Assembly: GCA_900109485.1 (NCBI GenBank)
Contig: FOAY01000025.1
Location: 1 to 36,074 of the forward strand
DNA length: 36,074 nucleotides
Reading direction: 5' to 3'
Source: Kosakonia sacchari
Lineage (GTDB): Bacteria > Pseudomonadota > Gammaproteobacteria > Enterobacterales > Enterobacteriaceae
Part shown: positions 1 through 8,365 of the stretch, piece by piece
Layout of the letters: the number at the start of each line of letters is the position of its first letter
Position numbering within the stretch: position 1 is the stretch's first letter
Position numbers and translations under genes: made by a program
Notes under the pieces: generated by a model
Told to the model about the DNA's origin: nothing
Database searches by the model: none
The model's input: the letters and a program-made list of their open reading frames with translations, nothing else

Positions 1-191
1 TTGTTGAAAATAGCCATACCGATAACCAGCCAGACCATGGATTCCAGGGGAAGCTTACGCTTACGTAGCGTCACGGTATCCGTGAGGGTAAAGGCCTGCT
101 GAATAAGAGCGGGGGAAAGGAGGTCGGCAAGACTCTGAACTTCATCGGGAGCGGTAAGATTAATAATGCCAAGGGCCTGTGAAAGTTCCAT
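1..191 (-). CDS. IS4-family transposase, N-terminal part (runs off window)
   Basis: Sixty-three residues are visible, beginning MELSQALGIINL at 191 and still open at base 1. The segment TVTLRKRKLPLESMVWLVIGMA matches the N-terminal domain of IS4 transposases, where the phrase TVTLRKRRLPLE followed by a hydrophobic helix is typical. The DDE catalytic residues would lie outside the window. The start codon follows the IS-internal hairpin directly. It is too short to call for the Open Reading Frame track, but the IS end at 256-273 supports it. Confidence 0.75.
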   Translation of the reverse strand, partial: MELSQALGIINLTAPDEVQSLADLLSPALIQQAFTLTDTVTLRKRKLPLESMVWLVIGMAIFN

Positions 192-192
192 G

Positions 193-226
193 AAAAAGGG
201 TCCATGTGAAGACATGAACCCTTTTT
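193..226. terminator. IS-internal hairpin between IS end and transposase start
   Basis: Arms 193-207 and 212-226 pair over 15 positions with one C/A mismatch around a GAAG loop. The structure is flanked by A5 on one side and T5 on the other, so it could terminate transcription in either direction. It probably shields the transposase gene from transcription entering from yjcB. Confidence 0.6.
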
Positions 227-295
227 ACATCAGCCACCGGATCGGTCAACCGATCCTTAAACGATCGGCATTAGCCCGCAGGCGCTTCATTTTTA

Positions 296-577
296 TCAGG
301 TAATGACCATCGGCCAGTCTGGCGGAGCTTTACGCGAGACGTCCGCCATGACCTGCACCACGTTGTGCCAGATGTTGGTGAGATCCAACACTGTAATGCC
401 CAGCAGACCGGTCGCGAACCAGCACGCCGCCGCTAAACCCATGCCGCTGCTGATTACTGCCAGACCGATATAATCAGCCCGACGGAAGCGAATATTCAAC
501 GTGCTGGCCATAAACATCAACACTGCGCTCAATAACTGCCAGCGCAACAGAACCACGCTGGTGGTAAAGGTAGCCAT
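296..577 (-). CDS. yjcB: YjcB inner-membrane protein
   Basis: This 93-residue protein begins MATFTTSVVLLRWQLLSA and closely follows E. coli YjcB in sequence and length. A further upstream ATG (637) would add 20 residues that YjcB lacks, so the 577 start is preferred. Two hydrophobic stretches (about residues 8-24 and 37-60) suggest two membrane segments. Its function is unknown. In E. coli it lies between ssb and pdeC; here an IS4-type element sits 22 bp beyond its stop codon, on the side where ssb would be expected. The element does not touch the reading frame. Confidence 0.9.
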   Translation of the reverse strand: MATFTTSVVLLRWQLLSAVLMFMASTLNIRFRRADYIGLAVISSGMGLAAACWFATGLLGITVLDLTNIWHNVVQVMADVSRKAPPDWPMVIT

Positions 578-1103
578 GAAACCATCCTCAGAAAGAATCG
601 AATACCGGGCGGACCAGGCGTTACGCGCGAGTGGCAAAGATGACGCAGAAGTCCGCAGGAGTAGTACAACAATGTGAAACGGCTTGGCCGTTTCAAGAAT
701 GTGTGAACTGTATCACATTTGATGATTTATTCGCCAGTGGGAAAAGCATTTTTTGCAGGGGATTCCTACTAATTTTGGTGGGTTTAATCGCTTTTTTTCG
801 CCAGGATATATTGCTTAGCACTTGCGGGAATTAACCCTGGTATTATTCATGTATTAAAGTGATATTTAGCACCCTAATTGCCACAATATTTACAGTGCGC
901 AGAACATATATTATGCTTGTGTTGTTAGCTTTATTTACCTGTTGATGGTTATTCAGGCTTCTGATCTTTATCGATATATTCTTTCTTGTCACGGTTTATG
1001 CGCGGCGCGCGTTTACGTTATGTGACAACTGTGGGTGAGTGTTTTTCTTCCTGATTAAATCATCGCAGGCCGGTTTGGTGTAAATAACCTGCGAAAAGAA
1101 AAA
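578..1103. other. Divergent intergenic region between yjcB and the GGDEF gene
   Basis: This 526-bp AT-rich stretch has no convincing gene; a 67-codon plus-strand frame at 631-834 has no ribosome-binding site or recognisable homology. It holds a perfect 9-bp hairpin, TGAAACGGC/GCCGTTTCA (675-695), and an ideal CRP-type site at 702-717. It presumably carries the promoters of both flanking genes. Confidence 0.6.
702..717. promoter_or_regulatory. Candidate CRP-cAMP binding site
   Basis: The sequence TGTGAACTGTATCACA matches the CRP core TGTGA-N6-TCACA at every fixed position and is followed by TTT as in the extended consensus. It lies about 125 bp upstream of the yjcB start and 387 bp upstream of the diguanylate cyclase start. 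Either gene, or both, could be its target; distance favours yjcB. Binding is inferred from sequence only. Confidence 0.6.
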
Positions 1104-2510
1104 ATGAAAACAGAGAATTTAGCCGTTTCTTTAGGAGACGGTGCTGCGGCGTTGACGCTTCTGGCGAAGTTGATGCCGTGGCTCGCTGCTCAACGCTCCA
1201 TGGAAGATATATTATCGGTCATCAACGCGTCTCTGGGCGCGCATCTTGCCTGGGTGGTGATCGAGCAGGACGAGGCATGGCAGATAGCTTGCAGCGGAGA
1301 GGTGGAATGTACGCTCCGCGACGCTCAGACCCTGCTGGAACAGTTGCAATTGCGTCGTAATCAGCGTGCCTGGCGCGTTATATGCTGGCGACGGCACGTT
1401 GGAAAATTATTATTTCCGACACAGTCATTCGCCACCAATAAATTGCAAAGCGGCGTATTATGTAAGCTGAATTATAAAGATACGAGCATCAAAGGTTATT
1501 TCTTCTTAGCGTTTGCATATCCTTTGCCTTCACTGTCAATAATCAAGAATGTGGTTATTATTCTGGTGGAGAAGCTTAAAGATTATATGGAGGAAATTCT
1601 TGTCAGAGAACGTACCGCTAAAGAAATGCAGCGTGTCGTGACGCAATATAAAGCACTGTTCGATCGTGCTCCGGTTTTAATGAATTCTTTCGATAAAACG
1701 AATCGCTGTATTTTATGGAATGGCGAATGTGAACGTTTATTTGGCTGGAGCATTAATGAGCTTAATCAGCAGCCCGATCCATTAGCACTCTTTTTCCCCG
1801 ATCCGGAGATGCGTCAGCAAGTTCGCTCTTCGGTTAATACTTCGCCCGCCGTCGATATGCATGAGTGGCATCCGATACGGCGCGATGGTCAGATGCTGAC
1901 CGTGCTTTGGTCAAATATTTTGCTGCCTGACCGCTCGATCCTGAGTATTGGCCTGGATATCACCGAGCGTAAAAAAGTGGAGCGGCAACTGGAGAAAAAA
2001 GCAACGATTGACGATCTGACCGGCTGCTATAATCGTTTCGCTATGCTACGGAAGCTAAAGGAGGCGCTGGTACAGTGCAAACCTGAAGATTCCCGTAGCC
2101 ATTTCAGTCTGTTAATGCTGGATCTGGACCACTTCAAAAATATCAATGATCGCTGGGGACATCTGACGGGCGACGCAGCGCTGGTGCATTTTTGTGACCA
2201 GATTCGTGAGCATAGCGATCCGTCTTATCTCTTTGGTCGCCTGGGTGGTGAGGAATTTCTGATTTTGATGCCGCACGCCGATCGTAAAAATGCACTGCGT
2301 TTTAGCCAAAAAATTCGTGCGGCATTAGCCCGTTCACCGTTGTTAAGCGGCAGTGAAAAGATCCCATTATCCTTTAGCGCTGGTTTAGTATTCGTGTGCG
2401 GTGAGCAGACAGATACTTCAGTTTTACTTACGCTTGCCGACAACGCGCTGTACGATGCAAAACGTAACGGACGCAGTAAAACAGTGGTCGCCAGCGCTTT
2501 TTATAAATAA
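1104..2510 (+). CDS. Diguanylate cyclase with PAS and GGDEF domains
   Basis: This 468-residue protein lacks membrane segments or a signal peptide, so it is probably cytosolic. Residues 25-165 look like a GAF-type sensory region, 183-288 a PAS domain ending in the typical DITERKKVE linker, and 298-465 a GGDEF domain. The active-site signature is GGEEF (381-385), and the metal-binding Asp is in LMLDLDHFKNIND (about D340). It should make c-di-GMP from two GTP. The inhibitory RxxD I-site upstream of GGEEF is not present: the segment reads EHSDPSYLFGR, with a small insertion, so product feedback may be lost. It is followed 339 bp later by the c-di-GMP phosphodiesterase pdeC. The ribosome-binding site is weak. 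I do not recognise a standard gene name. Confidence 0.88.
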   Translation: MKTENLAVSLGDGAAALTLLAKLMPWLAAQRSMEDILSVINASLGAHLAWVVIEQDEAWQIACSGEVECTLRDAQTLLEQLQLRRNQRAWRVICWRRHVGKLLFPTQSFATNKLQSGVLCKLNYKDTSIKGYFFLAFAYPLPSLSIIKNVVIILVEKLKDYMEEILVRERTAKEMQRVVTQYKALFDRAPVLMNSFDKTNRCILWNGECERLFGWSINELNQQPDPLALFFPDPEMRQQVRSSVNTSPAVDMHEWHPIRRDGQMLTVLWSNILLPDRSILSIGLDITERKKVERQLEKKATIDDLTGCYNRFAMLRKLKEALVQCKPEDSRSHFSLLMLDLDHFKNINDRWGHLTGDAALVHFCDQIREHSDPSYLFGRLGGEEFLILMPHADRKNALRFSQKIRAALARSPLLSGSEKIPLSFSAGLVFVCGEQTDTSVLLTLADNALYDAKRNGRSKTVVASAFYK

Positions 2511-2849
2511 ATACGCAAAGATGAAGGAATGTCATTCATTAGATGAAAAAATACCCGACAGGCCGCGACATTTTTTATCCTGCGGTGAGTTTGGCTTAAT
2601 CAGTGATACTGTGTTGTATTAAGTGAAAACACCCCATAACCAATGGATAAATATTTTCCTTAATATAAACATTGGGCGCACTTTGAGTTTACCTTACGGT
2701 CGAATATTCTCGTCATAACCAAATATTAGGTTTTTAATGAGAAAAGTCAGTTGCTAATGTCGTGTGATTCATGCAACGTAATCACCTGTTTATCAAAGCA
2801 TCCTGCCGTACATTAAAAAGGCACAATAAATGCGTGGATATAGGCGGAC
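2511..2849. other. Intergenic region before pdeC
   Basis: This 339-bp AT-rich stretch presumably holds the pdeC promoter. I see no gene, strong hairpin terminator or clear operator in it. A purine-rich TAGGCGGAC precedes the pdeC start by a few bases. Confidence 0.5.
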
Positions 2850-4421
2850 ATGAATCATAGCGTGCGTCGCAAGATGCTCAGGGTCGTCGGGATCATCATA
2901 GGAGTCATCCTGCCGGTGATGCTGTCGCTATGGTTTGCACATATCCGAGCAGTAAATGAAACTGCCTTCCAGCTCCGCTCTTTTGCCCAACTGGCGTTAA
3001 ATAAAACTGAAGTGGTTATCCAGCAAGTGGATAGCGTTCGCGCCGCGGCGGAAAAATTTCACGGTCAGATATGCTCGCTGGAACATCGCAAAGCGATGCT
3101 GGATATTGTGCGCAGCAGTTTGTATGTTGCCGATCTCATTTATGCGCATGGCGACCAATTTTTATGCTCCAGCGTTATTGCTCCCGCGCAATCGTATGCT
3201 ATTGCGCCCGCTGAGTATAAACGCTCGCCAGACATTGCTATTTATTATTACCGCAATACCCCCTTTTATGCCGGTTATAAAATGGTCTATATGCAGCGCG
3301 GTAACTACGTTGCGGTGATCAATCCTCTTTCCTATAGCGATGTCGCCTCGGAAGATAACGCGCTGGCTTATGGTGTCTACGACACCGTGAGCGAATTATT
3401 TTTCTCCCTCAGTAAAAGTGCGAATCTGGAGACGCTGAAGAAGCTGATTCACAGCCAGGCATCAACCTTCCAGCAAGACGGACGTTTTTACACCATCGCG
3501 CATTCGGATAAACGTCCCATTGCTATTATTGTTTCGACCTCTAATGCGCACTATTTTCAGGCGCTGTATCGTCAGGTGATGCTGCTGCTACCGCTGGGGC
3601 TAATTTGCAGCGTGATCCTTTGTTTCGTGTGGTCACGAACACGACAAGAATTTAACTCGCCCCGCCGTATGCTCCACCGCGCGTTAACCAAACGCCAGCT
3701 TCGACTCCACTATCAACCGATTATCGATATTAAAAATGGCATCTGTGTCGGCGCTGAGGCACTGTTACGCTGGCCGGGTTTTAATGGCCAGGTGATGAGC
3801 CCGGCGGAATTTATTCCGCTGGCGGAAAAAGAGGGAATGATCGAACGCATCACGGATTATGTCGTCGATGAAGTGTTTAGCGATCTCGGCGACTTCCTGG
3901 CGGTGGTGCCGCATCTTTATATTTCGATTAACTTATCGGCTGCGGATTTTCACTCTTCGCGCCTTATTTCGTTGATTTCCAATAAGACCAGGGAACACGC
4001 GGTACGCGCGGAGCAGATTAAGATCGAAGTGACGGAGCGCGGGTTTATCGATGTGCCAAAAACCACGCCGGTGATTCAGGCGTTTCGCCAGGCGGGCTAT
4101 GAAGTGGCGATTGATGATTTCGGTACCGGCTATTCCAACCTGCACAACCTCTATTCATTGAATGTCGATATCCTGAAAATCGACAAATCCTTTATCGATA
4201 CGCTGACCACCAACAGCACCAGTCATCTGATTGCTGAACATATTATCGAGATGGCGCAGAGCCTGCGCCTGAAGATTATTGCTGAAGGGGTGGAGACGGC
4301 AGAGCAGGTGAGCTGGTTACTGAAGCGCGGCGTGCAGTTCTGCCAGGGCTGGCACTTTGCCAGAGCGTTGTCGCCGGAGGACTTTAAACTCTGGGTGCGG
4401 CATCCGCCGTCATTAAAATGA
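2850..4421 (+). CDS. pdeC: c-di-GMP phosphodiesterase PdeC (CSS-motif, EAL)
   Basis: This 523-residue inner-membrane protein matches E. coli PdeC (YjcC) in length and order. A first membrane helix spans about residues 12-31 and a second about 243-261. Between them is a periplasmic CSS domain with Cys75 and the C106-S-S motif, which in PdeC form a disulfide sensed by the DsbA/DsbB system. The cytoplasmic EAL domain (about 275-515) carries GAEALLRW (E303-A-L), the NLSA motif and DDFGTGYS, all expected for an active enzyme hydrolysing c-di-GMP to pGpG. In Klebsiella, YjcC has been linked to SoxRS control, and soxRS lies nearby. Here an autotransporter gene is inserted between pdeC and soxS, facing pdeC with only 19 bp between the stops. 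Confidence 0.95.
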   Translation: MNHSVRRKMLRVVGIIIGVILPVMLSLWFAHIRAVNETAFQLRSFAQLALNKTEVVIQQVDSVRAAAEKFHGQICSLEHRKAMLDIVRSSLYVADLIYAHGDQFLCSSVIAPAQSYAIAPAEYKRSPDIAIYYYRNTPFYAGYKMVYMQRGNYVAVINPLSYSDVASEDNALAYGVYDTVSELFFSLSKSANLETLKKLIHSQASTFQQDGRFYTIAHSDKRPIAIIVSTSNAHYFQALYRQVMLLLPLGLICSVILCFVWSRTRQEFNSPRRMLHRALTKRQLRLHYQPIIDIKNGICVGAEALLRWPGFNGQVMSPAEFIPLAEKEGMIERITDYVVDEVFSDLGDFLAVVPHLYISINLSAADFHSSRLISLISNKTREHAVRAEQIKIEVTERGFIDVPKTTPVIQAFRQAGYEVAIDDFGTGYSNLHNLYSLNVDILKIDKSFIDTLTTNSTSHLIAEHIIEMAQSLRLKIIAEGVETAEQVSWLLKRGVQFCQGWHFARALSPEDFKLWVRHPPSLK

Positions 4422-4440
4422 TGGCGGGCCGCGTACCCCA

Positions 4441-6900
4441 TCAGAAGAACAGTTTTGCCTCCAGCATTGCCGATGTTTCCCGGTCGCTTTTATTCCCGGC
4501 CTGCACACCTACGCTGCCGCGCAGTGAGAAATTCTGCGTAAACTGACCTTCAACTCCCGTTTTAATTTCGGCCGCATTGCGGCTGTCCGTCAGATCAACC
4601 CGCGTGCCATCAAGAGATGCGCCGAACTTCCGGGTGTTATGCAGCCAGTTCACTTCGGCGAAGGGCTGAAAGGTGCGATGCAGGTTTTTATCCAGCGTAA
4701 GGTGGCCATACAGCCGCACGCCAGCGCGTGTCTGCACGTTGTTGCTCCCCTTGTTTTCGACAACGGTGCCGTTGGCCTCCGTAAGTGAATTCGCCTTGAC
4801 GCCCATCCAGGTCAGTTGCGCCTTTGGCTGAAGATAGAGACCGTTATTTCGGCTGCCCACCAGTTGCCAGCTATAGCCGGATTCAACCGCTGCCGTGAAG
4901 CCGCGGGATTTCCAGGTTTCGGTTTCCAGCGTATCGCCGGAAAGGGTGTTATCGAACCAGTTGTACTGCGCCCAGCTATCGACATATGCACCTTCACGCG
5001 TGTCGTTATTCTGCAGCCACGTTGCGTAAATACCTGCGCTGTAACCGCTGATAATGCTGCTTGCGTGGTTACCGTTATAACGGTTTTGTGCGTGACTCTT
5101 CTCCCTCGCGTAGCCTGCCATAATACCCAGTTGGTAACGTTCTTTATCCCTGTTCCACTGGGCAATGTTGCCTCCTAATTGCGCAACATAGCGATTGCTG
5201 CGGATATCCAGCTGGTTGCCTGGCGTGAACTGGCCGCTATAACCGCCGGTATTACGCAACCACAGGCTGGATGCCGTTTCCTCACCGTTCGCCTGGCGGT
5301 CTTGCAGGTGCGTAGTAAACAGGCTTTTGGCCGCCGCCAGGTTGGCGCCATACAGGCCAGCTTCCGGGCGTATCGCGCTACTTCCCGGTACCGGAAGTGC
5401 GCTGGTCAGATACCAGTAGGTTGCCGTCTGGTCTTTAGCGCTTTGCAGAGTGTAATCGTATGCGCCCGCGACTATACGATCGCCCTGACGGAACTCGCCG
5501 TCAGCTTTCCCGACCACGGCAATCAACCCGCTACCTTCTATCGCGCTGGCGCGCCTGCCGCCCAGGTGATCTACCTGGACGCGCGTACTTCCGCTGAGAT
5601 CACCCGCGATAACCATCTGGCCTGTGGCGGCGGGATCGCTGCTCTGCGTGGCATTAAAGACGAGTGTACTGCCGCTGGTTCCTTCGTAATTGCCTTTAAT
5701 AATCAGCGTGTTGATCTCTTTTTCTCTACCGGTAGATAGTGTGCCGGCATTCTTCAGGCTGCCCTCAATAACCGCATCGCCGTTTACAATAATATTGGCG
5801 TTATTGACGACGGCTTTAGTGGGGTCATTCATCAATAGCGTGGCGTTATCAAGCACGATTGCGCCCTGATTTATCTGAACCTGCTCAAAACCTCCGGAAG
5901 TTTGTTTACCGTTCAGCGTCCATATGGCGTTCCCCTCTTTTTCCAGATAATTAATACCGGTCATCGCGTCGCTATTGCTGGCATTAATATCGTCCGTATT
6001 TAAAAACCGTGATAATGAAAGAGAGGAGTCGCCGTTACCGCTCAATACCAGCCTGTTATTTCTGACGGTATTATTTTTACTGTCATAAGCGTCATCAATG
6101 TTGACCGCGCCGTCAATGCGCCAGCCTTTCTCAAGCGTCAGCGTAAATGAGCGTTGGCCATCCACGCCGATAGCAAAATAACCGGCATCCGTTGCTGAAA
6201 TAAGCCCAGAGTTCGTAATGTCAACATCACTATTCTCCGTGGCAAAAAAGAGGGTCTTTCTGGCGCCGGAAATTTCACCCGTATTAATGACATTTATTTT
6301 ATTTGCGCTGATGGGGTAAAAGTGCAGAACACCATAATTATCTGAATGCATCGTACCGCTGTTGATGATATTCAGGTCACCGCCTTGTGCAGAGTGCAGC
6401 AGAATGAGGTCATTGTCCGTGGTGAGCATCTTCCCCCTGTTGATTAAGCTGAAGGAGGAAGACTCGCCTAACGAGGCGGAAAACAAAGAATTCATGACTA
6501 TAGTGCCGTTGTTTTCCATGTGCAGGGTGGCGTTTTTCTGCGGCGTGAACAGGAACAGTCCACCCTCGCTGTAAAACTCACCGTTATTCACCAAAGAGAG
6601 TGAGCCACTATAATCCGCACTGAAAAGAACATCAGTTAAATGAATTATTGAGTTGTTTGTTATTGAAACATCCGCATCTTCTTTTTCTACCAGAATAATA
6701 TCCGGACCGATGTTGGTTATTTCATCAAGTGTAAAGTCAATGCGTTTATTGTCATTGGCCGAATCAAGTGCGTTAACGTTTTTAATTCGGTTTTTTTCCG
6801 GCGGCGTGTAGGCCGTTACCGCTATTGTATTGGTAGCCCATAGAGCAGTAATAACGGCAATAAATACTTTATTGAAAGCATGCTGGAGAAACATATTCAT
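4441..6900 (-). CDS. Autotransporter (type Va secretion) with repetitive passenger
   Basis: This 819-residue protein has an N-terminal signal peptide (hydrophobic KVFIAVITALWATNTIAV, cleavage around residue 27-30). Its passenger is rich in repeated NNG/NSG turns spaced about 27-31 residues apart (for example VNNGEFYSEG, MENNGTIVMN, INSGTMHSD), as in beta-helical passengers. The last 265 residues or so form the autotransporter barrel, starting near ASSLWLRNTGGYSGQF and ending in the Phe-terminal LEAKLFF recognised by the Bam machinery. It probably acts on the surface as an adhesin or biofilm factor; the exact role is unknown. In E. coli pdeC and soxS are adjacent, so this is an insertion. An alternative start is Met3 (MFLQHAF); neither has a strong ribosome-binding site. 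Confidence 0.85.
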   Translation of the reverse strand: MNMFLQHAFNKVFIAVITALWATNTIAVTAYTPPEKNRIKNVNALDSANDNKRIDFTLDEITNIGPDIILVEKEDADVSITNNSIIHLTDVLFSADYSGSLSLVNNGEFYSEGGLFLFTPQKNATLHMENNGTIVMNSLFSASLGESSSFSLINRGKMLTTDNDLILLHSAQGGDLNIINSGTMHSDNYGVLHFYPISANKINVINTGEISGARKTLFFATENSDVDITNSGLISATDAGYFAIGVDGQRSFTLTLEKGWRIDGAVNIDDAYDSKNNTVRNNRLVLSGNGDSSLSLSRFLNTDDINASNSDAMTGINYLEKEGNAIWTLNGKQTSGGFEQVQINQGAIVLDNATLLMNDPTKAVVNNANIIVNGDAVIEGSLKNAGTLSTGREKEINTLIIKGNYEGTSGSTLVFNATQSSDPAATGQMVIAGDLSGSTRVQVDHLGGRRASAIEGSGLIAVVGKADGEFRQGDRIVAGAYDYTLQSAKDQTATYWYLTSALPVPGSSAIRPEAGLYGANLAAAKSLFTTHLQDRQANGEETASSLWLRNTGGYSGQFTPGNQLDIRSNRYVAQLGGNIAQWNRDKERYQLGIMAGYAREKSHAQNRYNGNHASSIISGYSAGIYATWLQNNDTREGAYVDSWAQYNWFDNTLSGDTLETETWKSRGFTAAVESGYSWQLVGSRNNGLYLQPKAQLTWMGVKANSLTEANGTVVENKGSNNVQTRAGVRLYGHLTLDKNLHRTFQPFAEVNWLHNTRKFGASLDGTRVDLTDSRNAAEIKTGVEGQFTQNFSLRGSVGVQAGNKSDRETSAMLEAKLFF

Positions 6901-7235
6901 TCCATTGAAAAAATGTATTAAAGCTACAGACGTGCAGGCCTGTGAATATTTAATGAGGTTCGTCGGCAGAGAGAACTGACGTGCTTTATAATGGATTTTC
7001 TATTTTATAAGCGTGAAAAACAATCGATGATAAGTTAATTAGGAATTTTAATTCCGGTGCTACTGAGAAAACGGAATTATTTCAGGAAAAACGGCAATTC
7101 GGAAAAATAGCGGCAGAAAGGTTAATAAGAGAGGAAGTCTGTTTATCGCTGGCGAAGGGGGATACGGCGGTAAAGCCTGGGCGGGCGGTGAAGATTTATC
7201 ACACCTGCTCGCCCTGAGCGCTGCTTTGATGGTTG
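6901..7235. other. AT-rich region between soxS and the autotransporter
   Basis: These 335 bp separate two minus-strand genes. The 6900-7120 part is strongly AT-rich and is the likely autotransporter promoter region. I see no clean rho-independent terminator after soxS, so some read-through from soxS into the autotransporter is possible but unproven. Confidence 0.45.
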
Positions 7236-7559
7236 TCAGGCCTGGTGCCGGTAATCGCTGGGGGTGCGATCGAATTCTCGGCGAAACACCCGCGAAAACG
7301 TCTGTTGTGAGACGTAACCTAAATCCATCGCGATATCAAAAATAGGGCGTTGCGTGGTACGCAGCGCTTCGGCTGCCAGCAGTAATCGGCGCTGGCGAAT
7401 ATAGTCGCCCAGCGTTTGATGCATCACGGTACGGAACATTCTCTGTAGATACCACTTTGAATAACCTGATTTTCTGGCGACTACATCAATGTTCATTGGT
7501 TGGTCGATATGTTCATCAATCCATTCGATAAGCGTCTGAATAATTTGCTGATGGGACAT
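7236..7559 (-). CDS. soxS: SoxS, AraC-family superoxide-response activator
   Basis: This 107-residue protein is a stand-alone AraC DNA-binding domain with two helix-turn-helix motifs and no sensor domain. The second contains the family signature IFDIAMDLGYVSQQTFSRVFRREFDRTPSDYR. Its sequence and length match E. coli SoxS. It activates the superoxide and redox-drug regulon, including sodA, zwf, fumC and acrAB. It is divergent from soxR, with a SoxR box and overlong-spacer promoter between them. Confidence 0.98.
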   Translation of the reverse strand: MSHQQIIQTLIEWIDEHIDQPMNIDVVARKSGYSKWYLQRMFRTVMHQTLGDYIRQRRLLLAAEALRTTQRPIFDIAMDLGYVSQQTFSRVFRREFDRTPSDYRHQA

Positions 7560-7601
7560 AAAGCTTCCTCATTTCCCGATTCGTCGTTTTGTCTGGGAGC
7601 G

Positions 7602-7632
7602 AGTATAATTCCTCAAGTTAACTTGAGGTAAA
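7602..7632 (-). promoter_or_regulatory. soxS promoter with SoxR operator
   Basis: Read on the minus strand, TTTACC (7627-7632) and TATACT (7602-7607) form -35 and -10 elements separated by exactly 19 bp. That is the overlong spacer characteristic of MerR-family-controlled promoters. The spacer holds the perfect palindrome CCTCAAGTTAACTTGAGG (7611-7628), which is the SoxR box. Oxidised SoxR untwists this spacer to start soxS transcription. Confidence 0.95.
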
Positions 7633-7640
7633 GAGGTTTT

Positions 7641-8099
7641 ATGGAAAAGAGAATGCCACGCATTAAAGCGCTGCTCAGCCCCGGTGAAGTGGCGAAACGT
7701 AGCGGGGTGGCCGTCTCTGCGCTGCACTTTTATGAGAGCAAAGGGCTTATTAAAAGTCTGCGCAATAGCGGCAATCAGCGGCGGTATACCCGCGATGTGC
7801 TGCGCTATGTGGCGATCATCAAGATTGCCCAGCGCATTGGTATTCCGCTGGCGACCATCGGCGAAGCGTTCGGGGTTTTGCCGGAGGGGCACACCCTGAG
7901 CAAAAAAGAGTGGAAGCAGCTGTCGTCGCAGTGGCGGGAAGAGCTGGATCGGCGTATTCATACGCTGGTTGCACTGCGTGATGAGCTGGATGGCTGCATC
8001 GGCTGCGGCTGTTTGTCGCGCAGTGAATGCCCGTTGCGTAACCCGGGCGATCAGTTGGGGCAGCAGGGCACCGGCGCGCGCTTGCTGGAAGATGACTGA
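7641..8099 (+). CDS. soxR: SoxR, MerR-family redox sensor
   Basis: This 152-residue protein has an N-terminal MerR winged helix ([26 protein letters not shown]), a dimerisation helix, and a C-terminal [2Fe-2S] loop. The four cluster ligands Cys119, Cys122, Cys124 and Cys130 ([12 protein letters not shown]) are all present. Oxidation of the cluster by redox-cycling drugs turns on soxS. The length and sequence match E. coli SoxR apart from the last few residues, where this protein ends LLEDD. A strong terminator follows 12 bp after the stop. Confidence 0.98.
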   Translation: MEKRMPRIKALLSPGEVAKRSGVAVSALHFYESKGLIKSLRNSGNQRRYTRDVLRYVAIIKIAQRIGIPLATIGEAFGVLPEGHTLSKKEWKQLSSQWREELDRRIHTLVALRDELDGCIGCGCLSRSECPLRNPGDQLGQQGTGARLLEDD

Positions 8100-8111
8100 A
8101 ACGCACAAAAA

Positions 8112-8139
8112 ACTAAAGCGCCCGCTGGGGCGCTTTAGT
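8112..8139. terminator. Terminator after soxR
   Basis: A perfect 12-bp stem, ACTAAAGCGCCC paired with GGGCGCTTTAGT around a GCTG loop, is followed by CGTTTTCC. An A-run precedes it, so it could act in both directions. Confidence 0.85.
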
Positions 8140-8365
8140 CGTTTTCCGGTCTTTGTCTTTCGCTCTATCCCGTTCTGTTACAGGAGGGTTTCCCCCGACA
8201 TCAGCACCCCTCAAGTATGTTGGAGGTTCCGGATTGTGCTGACACTTTTAGTGTAGTTTCCTTATGCAAAACTGCTACTTTTTTGCTCACTTTTTTTCAG
8301 AATATTTCATCCGCCGTTCCGCTGATTCTCTATAGTTAATGCGTCAATCTGCGCAGGAGTAAACC

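Larger units (their letters stand above)
1..273 (-). mobile_element. IS4-family insertion sequence, one end only
   Basis: The element enters from outside the window and ends at 273. Its terminal 18 bp (256-273, read on the minus strand as TAATGCCGATCGTTTAAG) closely match the terminal repeat I remember for IS4. Just inside it lie an inverted repeat GATCGGT/ACCGATC (244-259) and a long hairpin at 193-226, with 15-nt arms carrying one mismatch, flanked by A and T runs. Such a hairpin can block read-through transcription into a transposase gene. The minus-strand reading frame at 1-191 is the N-terminus of the transposase. The other end and the target duplication lie outside the window, so the exact element cannot be named. 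Confidence 0.8.

Noticed and set aside
631..834. 67-codon frame upstream of the GGDEF gene
   Set aside because: It runs through the CRP site and a hairpin and lacks a ribosome-binding site.
5179..5739. 186-codon plus-strand frame in the autotransporter
   Set aside because: It is antisense to the barrel-linker part of a well-supported autotransporter.
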